NCBI RefSeq assembly: GCF_000429865.1
Contig: NZ_AUCR01000010.1
Coordinates: 135,166 to 199,165, forward strand
DNA length: 64,000 nt
Origin: Cucumibacter marinus DSM 18995
Lineage (GTDB): Bacteria > Pseudomonadota > Alphaproteobacteria > Rhizobiales > Devosiaceae
Reading direction: 5' to 3'
The position numbers were made by a program, and so were the translations under genes. A model generated the notes under the pieces. That model was not told the DNA's origin and did not search any database. It saw only the letters and a list, made by a program, of their open reading frames with translations. Below, piece after piece: positions 15,870 through 24,879 of the stretch (its first letter is position 1; the number at the start of each line of letters is the position of its first letter).

Positions 15870-16535
15870 ATGAAGGTGCTCGTTGCCGAAGACGACAAAC
15901 GCATCGCCGATTCCATTGCCACCGCGCTCGAAATGGCCGGTCTTGTCGCCGAATGCGAAAGCGATGGCGAGAATGTCTGGTTTCGCGGCGACACCGAACC
16001 CTTCGATGCCATTATTCTCGATCTCGGGCTGCCCACCCTTGATGGGTTGACCATTCTCAAGCGCTGGCGCCGCCAGGGCCGCGACACGCCGGTCCTGATC
16101 CTGACCGCGCGTGGAGACTGGGAGGAGCGTGTCGAGGGCATCGAGGCAGGCGCAGACGACTATGTCGTCAAGCCGTTCCGCATGGAGGAAGTCGTTGCCC
16201 GAATCAAGGCGCTGATCCGGCGCGCTTCGGGGCATTCCTCTGGCCGCATCGAGGCGGGCGAGATCTCGCTCGACACCCGCACCATGCAGGTTTCGCGCAA
16301 GGGAGTGCCGGTGCCGCTCACCCCGCAGGAGTATCGGCTGATCGCCTTTTTGATGCATAACCGCGGACGCGTCATTTCCCAGCTCGAGATCACCGAACAC
16401 CTATACGCTCAGGATTATGAGCGCGATTCCAATGCCATCGAGGTGCTGGTCGGCCGCGTCCGGCGCAAGCTCGGAGCCGGGGTCATTAACACCCGACGCG
16501 GCTTTGGCTATTTCATCGGCGGCGAGCCCTCGTGA
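15870..16535 (+). CDS. OmpR/PhoB family response regulator
   Basis: A 221-residue two-domain regulator: receiver with VAEDD, phospho-acceptor Asp51 in ILDLGLPTLDG, switch Thr in ILTARGD and Lys in VVKPF, then a winged-helix effector domain (LTPQEYRLIAFLMHNRGRVISQLEI ... DSNAIEVLVGRVRRKLG ... TRRGFGYF). It resembles the PhoP/QseB/FeuP subgroup. The stop overlaps the GTG start of the next gene (GTGA), so regulator and kinase are translationally coupled. The direct repeat at 15126-15142 is a candidate target. Confidence 0.92.
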   Translation: MKVLVAEDDKRIADSIATALEMAGLVAECESDGENVWFRGDTEPFDAIILDLGLPTLDGLTILKRWRRQGRDTPVLILTARGDWEERVEGIEAGADDYVVKPFRMEEVVARIKALIRRASGHSSGRIEAGEISLDTRTMQVSRKGVPVPLTPQEYRLIAFLMHNRGRVISQLEITEHLYAQDYERDSNAIEVLVGRVRRKLGAGVINTRRGFGYFIGGEPS

Positions 16536-17914
16536 CTGCGCGGGGCCTGCGATTCAGGTTATTCCTGGGCGCAGCGATCTGGGTCACGCTGGCGCTGGTC
16601 ATCGCCGGCAGCGCGATCGCCTGGCTGTTTGTCGCCAATGTCGAAGCAACCGCTCGCCGTGACCTTGAAGCCGAACTGAGCCGGCTTGCCGCCCTGATCG
16701 ACCCCTTGCCGGTCAAGCCCGAACTGACCGCGAGCATGCCCGATCCGCGCTACGAAACGCCGTTTTCGGGCCTCTATTGGCAGATTACCGGCGAGGATGG
16801 CTCTGCCCTGCGCTCGCGTTCGCTTTGGGACTCCACGCTTTCGCCCATATCCGGCGCCGCAGCAGATGGAAACATTCGCTTTGGCGTCATCGAAGGGCCG
16901 GATGGTCAGTCCCTGACCGCCATCCAGCGGTCCTTGCGTTTCGCCGCTGAAAATGAAGACCGCCGTTTCTCCGTGATCCTGGCTGAGGACAGGGCGGTGA
17001 TCGATGCCTCGATCGCCCGCTTCGGGCTTGATCTCGTATTGGCCCTGATGGTTCTGGGGCTCGCCCTGCTGATTGCCGCCTTCCTGCAGGTCGAACTGGG
17101 CTTGCGGCCTCTCAAATCCTTGCGCGAAGGGGTGGAACGGATCCGCCGGGGCCGGGCCGCAAGGCTCGATGAAAGCTATCCCGAGGAAGTGCTGCCGCTC
17201 GTCGCCGAGGTCAATGATCTGCTCGACAGCCAGACAACATCGCTCGAATTCGCCCGCGCCCGTGCTGCCGATCTTGCCCATGGCCTCAAGACCCCGCTGG
17301 CCGTGCTTTCCAATTCCGCCTCGGACCTGGCGGCACGAGGCGAAACCGAAATCGCTGCGACCCTCGAGGAACTGGCCGCGGACATGACCGACCGGATCGA
17401 CTACCAGCTCCGCCTGTCGCGTCTCAGCCTCAGATCCCACAATCAGATCTTTTCTGCGGACCTGTCCGAAGCGCTCAATCGCTCGATCAATGTGCTGAGC
17501 AAGACGCGGGCCGGCGAAAGAATCGCCTTCTCGCTCGATATTGGCGCGGATCTGATTGTCGATATCGATCCGCACGATCTGATCGAGCTGGTCGGTGTGG
17601 TCCTTGAAAACGCGGTGAAATGGGCCGACAGCCTGATCGTGGTCGCCGTGCACAGCGAAGGGCCGATGGCGATCCTTGAAATTGCCGATGACGGGCCGGG
17701 CCTTGCGCCCGAAAAGATCCGGCAGATCACCGAACGCGGCCAGCGCCTGGACGAGACACGCCCCGGCACAGGGCTGGGGCTGGCGATTGCCACCGAGATC
17801 ATCGAAATGAATCGCGGCCGGATCGCCTTTTCCGCCTCCTCGATCGGTGGACTGCTGGTCCGCATCGAACTGCCCAATTCACCGCAACGTGAACCGGGCC
17901 CGTGTGCCCGCTGA
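16532..17914 (+). CDS. Sensor histidine kinase (PhoQ/FeuQ-like)
   Basis: A 460-residue membrane kinase with two transmembrane segments (about residues 8-34 and 167-189), a periplasmic sensing loop of about 130 residues between them, a HAMP region, and the catalytic core: H-box DLAHGLKTPLAVL, N-box ELVGVVLENAVKWA, G1 ADDGPGLAPEKI and G2 GTGLGLAIATEI. The GTG start at 16532 overlaps the response regulator stop. Sequence style is that of PhoQ-type kinases, which sense divalent cations or envelope stress in other bacteria; the signal here is unknown. A short hairpin (17902-17924) overlaps its stop. Confidence 0.9.
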   Translation: MTARGLRFRLFLGAAIWVTLALVIAGSAIAWLFVANVEATARRDLEAELSRLAALIDPLPVKPELTASMPDPRYETPFSGLYWQITGEDGSALRSRSLWDSTLSPISGAAADGNIRFGVIEGPDGQSLTAIQRSLRFAAENEDRRFSVILAEDRAVIDASIARFGLDLVLALMVLGLALLIAAFLQVELGLRPLKSLREGVERIRRGRAARLDESYPEEVLPLVAEVNDLLDSQTTSLEFARARAADLAHGLKTPLAVLSNSASDLAARGETEIAATLEELAADMTDRIDYQLRLSRLSLRSHNQIFSADLSEALNRSINVLSKTRAGERIAFSLDIGADLIVDIDPHDLIELVGVVLENAVKWADSLIVVAVHSEGPMAILEIADDGPGLAPEKIRQITERGQRLDETRPGTGLGLAIATEIIEMNRGRIAFSASSIGGLLVRIELPNSPQREPGPCAR

Positions 17915-18039
17915 AGCGGGACACCAACATCGACCCTTGGCGGCGCGCGGCTGCTGTGCTGCTATGGAGCTAACGCCGATTCCTGCGGCAAAGCCCTCTC
18001 ATTCCGACCGAAATCCCGGATTTCAAAGTATCCTGAATA

Positions 18040-19098
18040 ATGACAGAAGCGCCTATCCCTGTTTTTGACGGCCACAACGATGTGTTGTGGCGCCTGTGGT
18101 CCAGTGCCGGCGGTCTCGACAAGGCCGTGAAGATCTTCACCGAAGGCGCCGCTGACGGCCATATCGATGCGATCAAGGCCAGGAAAGGCGGGCTCGCCGG
18201 TGGTCTTTGCGCGATTTATGTGCCCTCCAACGACCAGAAACGGGCCACCCGCAACGCCGACGGGCACTACGACACCCCGCTGGCCGGGCCGCTCGAGCGC
18301 GGACCCTCGCTGGATATCGCCTTGCAGATGGCGCATATCGCGCTCGAGATCGAGCGGGCAGGCGGCTGGCGGCTGTGCCGCAGCGGAGCGGATATCGACA
18401 CCGCCATGGCCGACGGCGTGTTCGCCGCGGTGCTGCATCTCGAAGGCTGCGAACCCATCGGCGCCGATCTGTCAGCCCTGTCCGTGCTTCACGCGGCGGG
18501 CTTGCGCTCGCTCGGTCCGGTGTGGAGCCGCAACAATATCTTCGCCCATGGCGTGCCTTTCGCCTTCCCCAAGTGTCCCGACACCGGTCCCGGCCTCACC
18601 GATCTCGGCAAGGCGCTGGTCAGGGAATGCGATCGCCTCGGCATTCTCGTCGATTGCGCGCATATCACCGAGAAAGGCTTCTGGGACATCGCCGAGACAT
18701 CGGAAAACCCCCTGATTGTCAGCCATTCCAACGCGCATGCGCTCACCCCGGTGGCCCGCAATCTCACCGACCGACAACTCGACGCCGTGCGCGAGCGCAA
18801 AGGCATTGTCGGCCTCAATTATGCGGTCTCGATGCTGCGCGAGGATGGCGCCGAGAATCCCGACACCTCAATCGATGATATGCTGCGCCATATCGATTAT
18901 CTCGTCGAGCGGGTCGGAATTGACGGCGTGGCGCTCGGCTCAGATTTCGACGGCGCCATGATCCCGGCGGTGATCGGCAGCGCGGCAGGGCTGCCGTCGC
19001 TGGTGCGCGGGCTCGAGACGCACGGCATTACCGGCCCCGATCTCGAAAAGCTGTGTCGCGGCAACTGGCGGCGCGTCATCGGCCAGGTTATCGGATAG
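18040..19098 (+). CDS. Membrane-type (renal) dipeptidase, peptidase family M19
   Basis: A 352-residue zinc dipeptidase of the M19 family, which cleaves dipeptides including those with a C-terminal D-residue. Metal ligands are recognisable: FDGHND at the N-terminus, the bridging Glu in LHLEGCEPIG, HSNAHAL in the middle and the Asp in LGSDFDGA near the C-terminus. No signal peptide is seen, so it is cytoplasmic. It lies 19 bp before a D-amino-acid-aminotransferase-like gene, and together they could recycle D-residue peptides from cell-wall turnover. Confidence 0.9.
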   Translation: MTEAPIPVFDGHNDVLWRLWSSAGGLDKAVKIFTEGAADGHIDAIKARKGGLAGGLCAIYVPSNDQKRATRNADGHYDTPLAGPLERGPSLDIALQMAHIALEIERAGGWRLCRSGADIDTAMADGVFAAVLHLEGCEPIGADLSALSVLHAAGLRSLGPVWSRNNIFAHGVPFAFPKCPDTGPGLTDLGKALVRECDRLGILVDCAHITEKGFWDIAETSENPLIVSHSNAHALTPVARNLTDRQLDAVRERKGIVGLNYAVSMLREDGAENPDTSIDDMLRHIDYLVERVGIDGVALGSDFDGAMIPAVIGSAAGLPSLVRGLETHGITGPDLEKLCRGNWRRVIGQVIG

Positions 19099-19117
19099 GT
19101 CATTGGAGAATAACGCC

Positions 19118-19990
19118 ATGGCACGTATTGCCTATGTGAATGGAGAATATGTTCCGCTCGACGAGGCGAAAATCTCGATTCTCGATCGCGGCTTCATTTT
19201 CGCCGATTCAATCTATGAGGTCACCGCCGTCATCGATGGCGGGCTGATCGATTCCGATCTGCATATGGCGCGGCTCGAGCGCTCGCTCGGCGAAATCGGC
19301 ATGCCCATGCCTGTGCCGGCCAGCGAAATTGTCGCCATCGAGCGGGTGCTGATGGAAAAGAACGGGCTGACCAATGGGATGATCTACCTGCAGGTCACGC
19401 GGGGGGCGGTGGAACGCGACTTCCCGTTTCCGGCCAGGGACACACCGCAATCGCTGGTGATGTTCACCGTCGAGAAGGACCTCGCCAACGATCCCGTCGC
19501 TGAGACCGGTATCAGGGTGAAATCGGTGCCGGATCTGCGTTGGGCGCGGCGCGACATCAAATCGACCGCTCTGCTGGCCCAGGTTCTGGCCAAACAGGCT
19601 GCCCGCGCCGAGGGATGCGGGGAGGCCTGGATGCTTGAAGGCGACACCGTCACCGAAGGCGGCTCGTCGACGGCCTATATCGTAACCGCCGACAAGCGGC
19701 TGATCACGCGTCCGCTCTCGCAAAAGGTCCTGCCCGGCTGCACCCGGGCGGCTCTTCTGGCGCTCATCGCGGAAGGCGGTGCGACGCTTGAGGAGCGCCC
19801 CTTCACCCTTGATGAGGCCAAACAGGCCAGCGAAGCCTTCATCACCGGCGCCGGCGCGCTGGTGATGCCGGTGGTCGGGATCGATGACGTGACCCTGGGC
19901 GATGGCAAGCCCGGACCGGTCACCAGAAGGCTGCGCACACTTTATATCGAGCAGGCGCGCAGGCAGGCCGCCGAACAGGCAGGCGGGTAA
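19118..19990 (+). CDS. dat: D-amino-acid aminotransferase, class IV PLP enzyme
   Basis: A 290-residue fold-type IV transaminase. The catalytic PLP-binding lysine is Lys148 in RRDIKSTALL. Family signatures follow in EAWMLEGDTVTEGGSSTAYIV and LPGCTRAALLAL, which bind the cofactor. These enzymes interconvert D-alanine, D-glutamate and their 2-oxo acids; the branched-chain relative IlvE is the main alternative, but the N-terminal wording (ILDRGFIFADSIYEV) favours the D-amino-acid type. The ATG at 19118 is chosen over a TTG at 19103 because GGAG lies just upstream. It forms an operon with the dipeptidase. Confidence 0.88.
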   Translation: MARIAYVNGEYVPLDEAKISILDRGFIFADSIYEVTAVIDGGLIDSDLHMARLERSLGEIGMPMPVPASEIVAIERVLMEKNGLTNGMIYLQVTRGAVERDFPFPARDTPQSLVMFTVEKDLANDPVAETGIRVKSVPDLRWARRDIKSTALLAQVLAKQAARAEGCGEAWMLEGDTVTEGGSSTAYIVTADKRLITRPLSQKVLPGCTRAALLALIAEGGATLEERPFTLDEAKQASEAFITGAGALVMPVVGIDDVTLGDGKPGPVTRRLRTLYIEQARRQAAEQAGG

Positions 19991-20002
19991 GGCTCCGGAA
20001 CG

Positions 20003-20043
20003 AAAAAAAAGCCCCCACCCCGAACGTGTCGGAGAGTGAGGGC
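20003..20043 (-). terminator. Rho-independent terminator for the saccharopine-dehydrogenase-like gene
   Basis: GC-rich imperfect stem between 20011 and 20043, followed on the minus strand by eight T residues (20010-20003). It lies between two convergent genes and is correctly oriented for the one starting at 21192. Confidence 0.75.
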
Positions 20044-20076
20044 TGATTTGTTGGTTGAAGCGGCAGAACCGCCGGT

Positions 20077-21192
20077 TCAGGCGACGCTGCGCTCCGAGTG
20101 TTCGCCAACCTCGGCACCACGATCAAAGACCTGGCCGAACCGGTTGGCGAGGAAATCATCGAGCGCGATGTCTTCTTGCTGCACATAGCCTTTTTGCGGC
20201 AATTGCCCCTTGGCCAGCATATCCAGCACGGTAGAGGCGCCCGCCGATGTGGTGCGCTGGATGGCCGAGCGCATCTTGCCGCCAATGGCGCCGGGATAGA
20301 CCTTGTTGGCATAGGTCTCCTGCACCAGGTGGCCGTTCTTGCGGCCAGTCACCGTGACGAAGATCACAACCACATCCTGCTGGGTGGTGGGCAGGGCATG
20401 CTCGAAAATATCCTTGAGCAGGTCGCGGCGCTCGCCCAGCCGGAGATCGCGCAGCAGGGTCTTCATGATCGCTGCATGACCCGGATAGCGGATTGTGCGG
20501 TAGTTGAGGTCGCGGACCCGGCCCTTCAGCGTCTCGCACAGCGAGCCTAGACCACCCGAGGTGTTGAACGCCTCATAGGTCACGCCGTCGATCGAAAATT
20601 CTTCGCGTTCTTCGAGCGCGGGTACTTCGCGCAACTCGCCACCGACAATGGCTTCGCAAGGCTCGCAATATTCGTTGATCACCCCTTCGGGAGACCAGGT
20701 CAGATTGTAGTTGAGCGCGTTGGACGGATACTGCGGCAGGGCGCCGACGCGCATGCGCACGGTCTCGATTTCATCGAAGGCGCGCGCCATGGAATGCGCG
20801 GCAATGGTGATAAAGCCCGGGGCCAGTCCGCATTGAGGAATGAAGGCGGTATCAGCGGTTTCCGCGATCTGCTTGACCCGGCGCGTGCTCGCCACGTCTT
20901 CGGTCAGATCGATATAGTGAACGCGCGCTTCGGCAGCAGCTTCCGCGATCGCTGTCGTGAACTGATAGGGTGCCGCCGAGATCACGGCGAACTTGCCCTC
21001 CAGCGCATCGACCAGAGCCGTTTTGTCAGTGATATCGAGTGCCCGCTTTTCCGCTCGCGTCGCCATATCGGCGCCCAGCAAGGCGGTTTCGGACTTGTCG
21101 ATCAGGGTGACGCGATAGTCACCGCTCGCGCCCAGCATGTCTCCGAGCGCGGTTCCGATACGACCTGCGCCGACAATCGCTACTGATTTCAT
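20077..21192 (-). CDS. Saccharopine dehydrogenase family protein
   Basis: A 371-residue oxidoreductase with an N-terminal NAD(P)-binding Rossmann motif (VAIVGAGRIGTALGDML) and the catalytic/C-terminal domain of saccharopine dehydrogenases (CGLAPGFITIAAH, YNLTWSPEGVINEY, RYPGHAAIMKTLLRDL). Relatives act on lysine- or carboxynorspermidine-type imines; a Lys6-dehydrogenase-like role is possible but the substrate cannot be read here. The ATG at 21192 has GGAGTGAGG upstream and is preferred over a GTG nine bases earlier. It is a single-gene unit closed by the terminator at 20003-20043. Confidence 0.85.
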   Translation of the reverse strand: MKSVAIVGAGRIGTALGDMLGASGDYRVTLIDKSETALLGADMATRAEKRALDITDKTALVDALEGKFAVISAAPYQFTTAIAEAAAEARVHYIDLTEDVASTRRVKQIAETADTAFIPQCGLAPGFITIAAHSMARAFDEIETVRMRVGALPQYPSNALNYNLTWSPEGVINEYCEPCEAIVGGELREVPALEEREEFSIDGVTYEAFNTSGGLGSLCETLKGRVRDLNYRTIRYPGHAAIMKTLLRDLRLGERRDLLKDIFEHALPTTQQDVVVIFVTVTGRKNGHLVQETYANKVYPGAIGGKMRSAIQRTTSAGASTVLDMLAKGQLPQKGYVQQEDIALDDFLANRFGQVFDRGAEVGEHSERSVA

Positions 21193-21491
21193 GTGCCTCA
21201 CTCCCGTTTTGCCCTGTGAACTGACCCATGCCCCGCATCCGGGGCCGCGATAGGGGTCGACATCGCCTATTATCGCGCCGACTGATGTCGAAAAACAGGT
21301 GAGAATTGGGCGAAAACACGCATCTATTTCGGCGAAATCAACATTAGATCATGCATTAAGACGAAATATTCCTAACGCGCCTTTACCTTTTCAGTTCGCC
21401 TTTTCGGGATTGTTGGCTACCGCGCTCTGCGTCACACTCGTTGGGCCGAAGTCGGTAGCGGGGTGGTCACCAAACGAAACGGGAGAAGACC
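21193..21491. other. Divergent promoter region, no gene
   Basis: This 299-bp stretch between the saccharopine-dehydrogenase-like gene and cutA has no supported frame. Its middle (about 21300-21390) is distinctly AT-rich compared with the flanks, as expected for a promoter region serving both directions. Confidence 0.6.
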
Positions 21492-21833
21492 ATGCAAACC
21501 AATCCCGATGCGCTGCTGGTAACGATCAGCATCGATACGCTGGCCAATGCCCGCCGCTTGGCCGACGCGTTGGTCTCTGAGCGCGTTGCTGCCTGCGTGC
21601 AAATCCTGCCAGCCACCAGCGTCTATCGCTGGCAGGGCGCGATCGAGGCAGCAGAAGAACTGATTCTGACCGCCAAGACACGATCGGGCCTTCTGGAGAG
21701 CCTCGAAAGGGTCGTCGCCGATCATCACACCTATGATGTGCCCGAAATCGTCGCGACACCGGTTGTGGCCATCAATCGGGATTATGCCGACTGGCTGGCC
21801 TCCAGTCTCGAAGGTCCTGCCGCGGCGGATTGA
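21492..21833 (+). CDS. cutA: Divalent-cation tolerance protein CutA
   Basis: A 113-residue protein of the CutA family, a small trimeric ferredoxin-like fold. Typical features are ALLVTISIDTLANARRLADALVSERVAACVQILP, the SVYRWQGAIEAAEELILTAKT strand pair and HTYDVPEIVATPV near the C-terminus. E. coli cutA mutations alter copper sensitivity, but the molecular role is still debated; PII-like signalling has been suggested for the fold. It precedes an SDR gene by 117 bp and may stand alone. Confidence 0.92.
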   Translation: MQTNPDALLVTISIDTLANARRLADALVSERVAACVQILPATSVYRWQGAIEAAEELILTAKTRSGLLESLERVVADHHTYDVPEIVATPVVAINRDYADWLASSLEGPAAAD

Positions 21834-21950
21834 TCGTTCCGCAAATCGAAAAACTCAGTAGACCGTTCGGTCCATTCCCCGCCGGGTGGAATGCGGGCAG
21901 GGTGCGCACGCATTTGAGTGAACAGGATCAACGGGTTGAGGGAGACCATC

Positions 21951-22736
21951 ATGATTTTCGGCAAGACCATCGTCGTTACGGGCGCCGCATCGGGCATTGG
22001 CAAGCGCACCGCAGAGCTCGCGGCCCGGATGGGGGCCGATGTCATCGGCATTGATATCAACGAACCGGCGATCCCCGCAGGCCGGTTTCTCAAGGGTGAC
22101 CTGTCTTCGCCCGAAGGCGTGGCGGAGATCGCCATGGCGTTGCCCGACCGGATCGACGGGCTATGCAATATCGCGGGGCTGTCCGGCCGCGCGGGTGCAG
22201 TGAAGACCCTGAGCGTCAATTTCTACGGGCTTCGCGCCCTCACCGAAGCGCTGGCGCCCAAGCTGCGTGATGGTGCCGCGGTCGTCAATCTCGCTTCGCT
22301 GGCCGGCTATGGCTGGCGCACGGAAGTCGAGCGCGCGCGGGACTTGTGCGATGCTGAAGGGTTCCCCGAGGTTGAGGCATTGGTGGCCAGGCATGGCATT
22401 GGCGATGCCGAAAGCTATCCGGTCTCCAAACAGGTCTTGATCCTGTGGACCCAGCGCGCCGCCCATCAGCCCTTGTTCAAATCCCGCGGTATCCGCGTCA
22501 ATGCAGTCAGCCCGGGTCCGGTCGAAACACCGATCCTTTCCGATTTTCGCCAGGTTCTGGGGGATGAGAAGGTCGACGGTGACGTGGCGCGCGCCGGGCG
22601 TGCGGGGATCGCCGAGGATATTGCCCCGCCGGTCCTGTTCCTGTGTTCAGACGCCGCGCGCTGGATCAACGGTGCCAATATTCCCGTCGATGGCGGGGTT
22701 GAGGCCTCGATCAATGCCGATGTGATCGGTTTCTAG
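21951..22736 (+). CDS. Short-chain dehydrogenase, coniferyl-alcohol-dehydrogenase-like
   Basis: A 261-residue classical SDR. The cofactor motif is TGAASGIGK near residue 10, the structural motif is NIAGLSG, and the active-site pair is YPVSK. The C-terminal phrase NAVSPGPVETPIL is typical. A one-off insertion around residues 120-145 (WRTEVERARDLCD) and the overall wording resemble CalA-type coniferyl-alcohol dehydrogenases, but 3-alpha-hydroxysteroid dehydrogenases share this layout, so the substrate is open. ATG at 21951 follows GAGGGAG. Confidence 0.85.
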   Translation: MIFGKTIVVTGAASGIGKRTAELAARMGADVIGIDINEPAIPAGRFLKGDLSSPEGVAEIAMALPDRIDGLCNIAGLSGRAGAVKTLSVNFYGLRALTEALAPKLRDGAAVVNLASLAGYGWRTEVERARDLCDAEGFPEVEALVARHGIGDAESYPVSKQVLILWTQRAAHQPLFKSRGIRVNAVSPGPVETPILSDFRQVLGDEKVDGDVARAGRAGIAEDIAPPVLFLCSDAARWINGANIPVDGGVEASINADVIGF

Positions 22737-22882
22737 ACCGCGCATCGCCGAGCGCCGGTCCGCCGCCATACCGCCGGAAAGTGCTCAATCCGGTTTCGAT
22801 GGTGTCAGCCTCCTGCCGGGCCGGCGCATGGCACGGCCCCTTGCGCGCATGAGCCCGGCTGTTCCATGGTGTCGAAAATGAA

Positions 22883-22901
22883 AATGCAAATGAGTTGCAT
22901 T
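22883..22901. promoter_or_regulatory. Fur-family-like (Mur/Irr) palindrome 1 upstream of the metal transporter
   Basis: Perfect inverted repeat with arms AATGCAA and TTGCATT around ATGAG, 19 bp in all, about 100 bp before the transporter start. Size, AT-rich arms and position fit a manganese- or iron-responsive Mur/Fur/Irr operator of alphaproteobacteria. Confidence 0.6.
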
Positions 22902-22923
22902 AAGAACTGAGATATGCGAGTTG

Positions 22924-22940
22924 TTGCGAATGGTTCGCAA
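22924..22940. promoter_or_regulatory. Palindrome 2 upstream of the metal transporter
   Basis: Perfect inverted repeat with arms TTGCGAA and TTCGCAA around TGG, 22 bp after palindrome 1 and 59 bp before the proposed start. It could be a second site for the same Fur-family protein or for another regulator; its GC content differs from the first. Confidence 0.5.
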
Positions 22941-22999
22941 TAACAATGATGCTGCGAATCTCGATAACTGGACACCTGGCACATGAGTGCCCGACACAA

Positions 23000-23935
23000 A
23001 TGAGCACCCCGCCGATGAAGACTTCTCTCCTGATCGACTTGATGCCGCGCTTCGCCTACCGCGCGGTCTTTGCCTTGTCGCTGCTGGCCGTCTTTGCCGG
23101 CCCTGCGCCGGCTTTTGCCAAGTTCAAGGCAGTGACGACCTTCACCGTGATCGCCGACATGGCCCAGAACGTTGCCGGAGACGCTGCGATCGTTGAATCG
23201 ATCACCAAGCCCGGCGCCGAAATCCACAATTACCAGCCCACTCCAGGCGATATCATCAAGGCACAGGGCGCTCAGCTGATCCTGTGGAACGGGCTCAATC
23301 TCGAATTGTGGTTCGAAAAGTTCTTTCAAACCTTGAGGGACGTTCCCGGAGTAGTGGTGTCTGAGGGCATCGAGCCGATGAGCATCGCCGAGGGGCCTTA
23401 CGAGGGCAAACCCAATCCCCACGCCTGGATGTCGCCGGATAACGCCGTCATCTATGTCAACAATATCCGCGATGCTTTCATCGCGCACGATCCCGATAAT
23501 GCCGGAACTTACACTGCCAATGCGGCGGCCTATGTCGAGCGCCTCAACGCCGCCATGCAGCCCTTGCGCGACGAACTTGCCAGCGTCGGTGAGGACCACC
23601 GCTGGCTGGTGACCTCGGAGGGCGCCTTTTCCTATCTCGCCCGCGATTTTGGCCTGCGCGAACTCTATTTGTGGCCGATCAATGCCGACCAGCAGGGCAC
23701 GCCGCAGCAGGTACGCAAGGTGATCGACGCGGTGCGTGACAACGACATCAAGGTCGTTTTCGCCGAAAGCACCATTTCACCCAAGCCTGCCCAACAGGTG
23801 GCGCGCGAGACCGGTGCGGCCTATGGCGGCGTGCTGTACGTCGATTCCCTGTCCGATCCCGAAGGGCCGGTGCCGACCTATATCGATCTGATGCAGGTCA
23901 CCACCCGTACCATTATCGAAGGTCTGACCCGATGA
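23000..23935 (+). CDS. sitA: Mn/Fe ABC transporter substrate-binding protein (SitA/MntC-like)
   Basis: A 311-residue periplasmic cluster A-I metal-binding protein. It has a signal peptide ([18 protein letters not shown]) and the family phrases [26 protein letters not shown] and [17 protein letters not shown]; His, His, Glu and Asp ligands of the SitA/MntC type are visible. The first expected ligand phrase HxYxP reads HNYQP. The first of four genes, it delivers Mn(II)/Fe(II) to the permeases encoded downstream. The start is uncertain: ATG 23000 is used here, ATG 23015 and 23042 are alternatives. Two Fur-family-like palindromes lie upstream. Confidence 0.9.
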   Translation: MSTPPMKTSLLIDLMPRFAYRAVFALSLLAVFAGPAPAFAKFKAVTTFTVIADMAQNVAGDAAIVESITKPGAEIHNYQPTPGDIIKAQGAQLILWNGLNLELWFEKFFQTLRDVPGVVVSEGIEPMSIAEGPYEGKPNPHAWMSPDNAVIYVNNIRDAFIAHDPDNAGTYTANAAAYVERLNAAMQPLRDELASVGEDHRWLVTSEGAFSYLARDFGLRELYLWPINADQQGTPQQVRKVIDAVRDNDIKVVFAESTISPKPAQQVARETGAAYGGVLYVDSLSDPEGPVPTYIDLMQVTTRTIIEGLTR

Positions 23936-24879
23936 GCAGGTTCACCATGCCATCCGAACTCAAGCCGGGCGTTCAGGCGTCCGGTTTCGATACCCCCGGT
24001 CTTGCGGTTGAAGGCGCGACGGTCACCTATCGCAACGGCCATACCGCGCTCTACGACGCCAGCTTTTCCATTCCCGCCGGCACCATCACCGCGCTGGTGG
24101 GGGTCAACGGCTCGGGCAAATCGACATTGTTCAAGGCGATCATGGGTTTCGTACCTGTCGCCCGTGGCACTGTCTCCGTGCTTGGTATGCCCGCCAACGA
24201 GGCGCTGAAGAAAAACCTCGTTGCTTATGTCCCCCAGGCCGAAGAAGTCGACTGGAGCTTCCCGGTGCTGGTCGAGGACGTCGTGATGATGGGCCGATAC
24301 GGCCACATGAACTTCCTGCGCATTCCGCGCCAGGCCGACCGCGACGCGGTTCAATCCGCGCTTGAGCGGGTCAATATGGCCGGCTACCGCAAACGCCAGA
24401 TCGGTGAACTGTCCGGCGGCCAGAAGAAGCGCGTCTTCCTGGCCCGGGCCCTGGCCCAGGACAGCAAGGTGATCCTTCTCGACGAGCCGTTTACCGGCGT
24501 CGACGTCAAGACCGAGGAGGCCATCATCAAACTCCTCAAATCGCTGCGCGATGAGGGCAGGGTGATGCTGGTCTCGACCCACAATCTGGGCACGGTGCCC
24601 GAATTCTGCGACCGCACCGTTCTGCTCAACCGCACTGTTCTCGATCATGGCCCGACTGCGGAAATCTTCACCCACGACAATCTCGAAAAGACCTTTGGCG
24701 GCGTTTTGCGCCACTTCGTGCTGGGTGGCGAGGAACTGCATGACGATGCCGCAACCGACACCCGTTCGGTCACTGTTTTGACCGATGATGAGCGCCCCTT
24801 CGTCATCTATGGCGAGGCCGGGGATCAGGCGCCGGCGGACAACGTCCGGACGGATAAGGCGAAAGACAGTTCCCGATGA
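23932..24879 (+). CDS. sitB: Mn/Fe ABC transporter ATP-binding protein
   Basis: A 315-residue ABC ATPase powering the metal importer. Walker A is GVNGSGKST, the signature [18 protein letters not shown], Walker [12 protein letters not shown] and the switch His is in VSTHNLG. A C-terminal tail of about 60 residues beyond the usual domain is acidic and of unknown role. Its ATG overlaps the stop of sitA (ATGA), and its stop overlaps the start of the next gene, so the four subunits are translationally coupled. Confidence 0.93.
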   Translation: MSRFTMPSELKPGVQASGFDTPGLAVEGATVTYRNGHTALYDASFSIPAGTITALVGVNGSGKSTLFKAIMGFVPVARGTVSVLGMPANEALKKNLVAYVPQAEEVDWSFPVLVEDVVMMGRYGHMNFLRIPRQADRDAVQSALERVNMAGYRKRQIGELSGGQKKRVFLARALAQDSKVILLDEPFTGVDVKTEEAIIKLLKSLRDEGRVMLVSTHNLGTVPEFCDRTVLLNRTVLDHGPTAEIFTHDNLEKTFGGVLRHFVLGGEELHDDAATDTRSVTVLTDDERPFVIYGEAGDQAPADNVRTDKAKDSSR

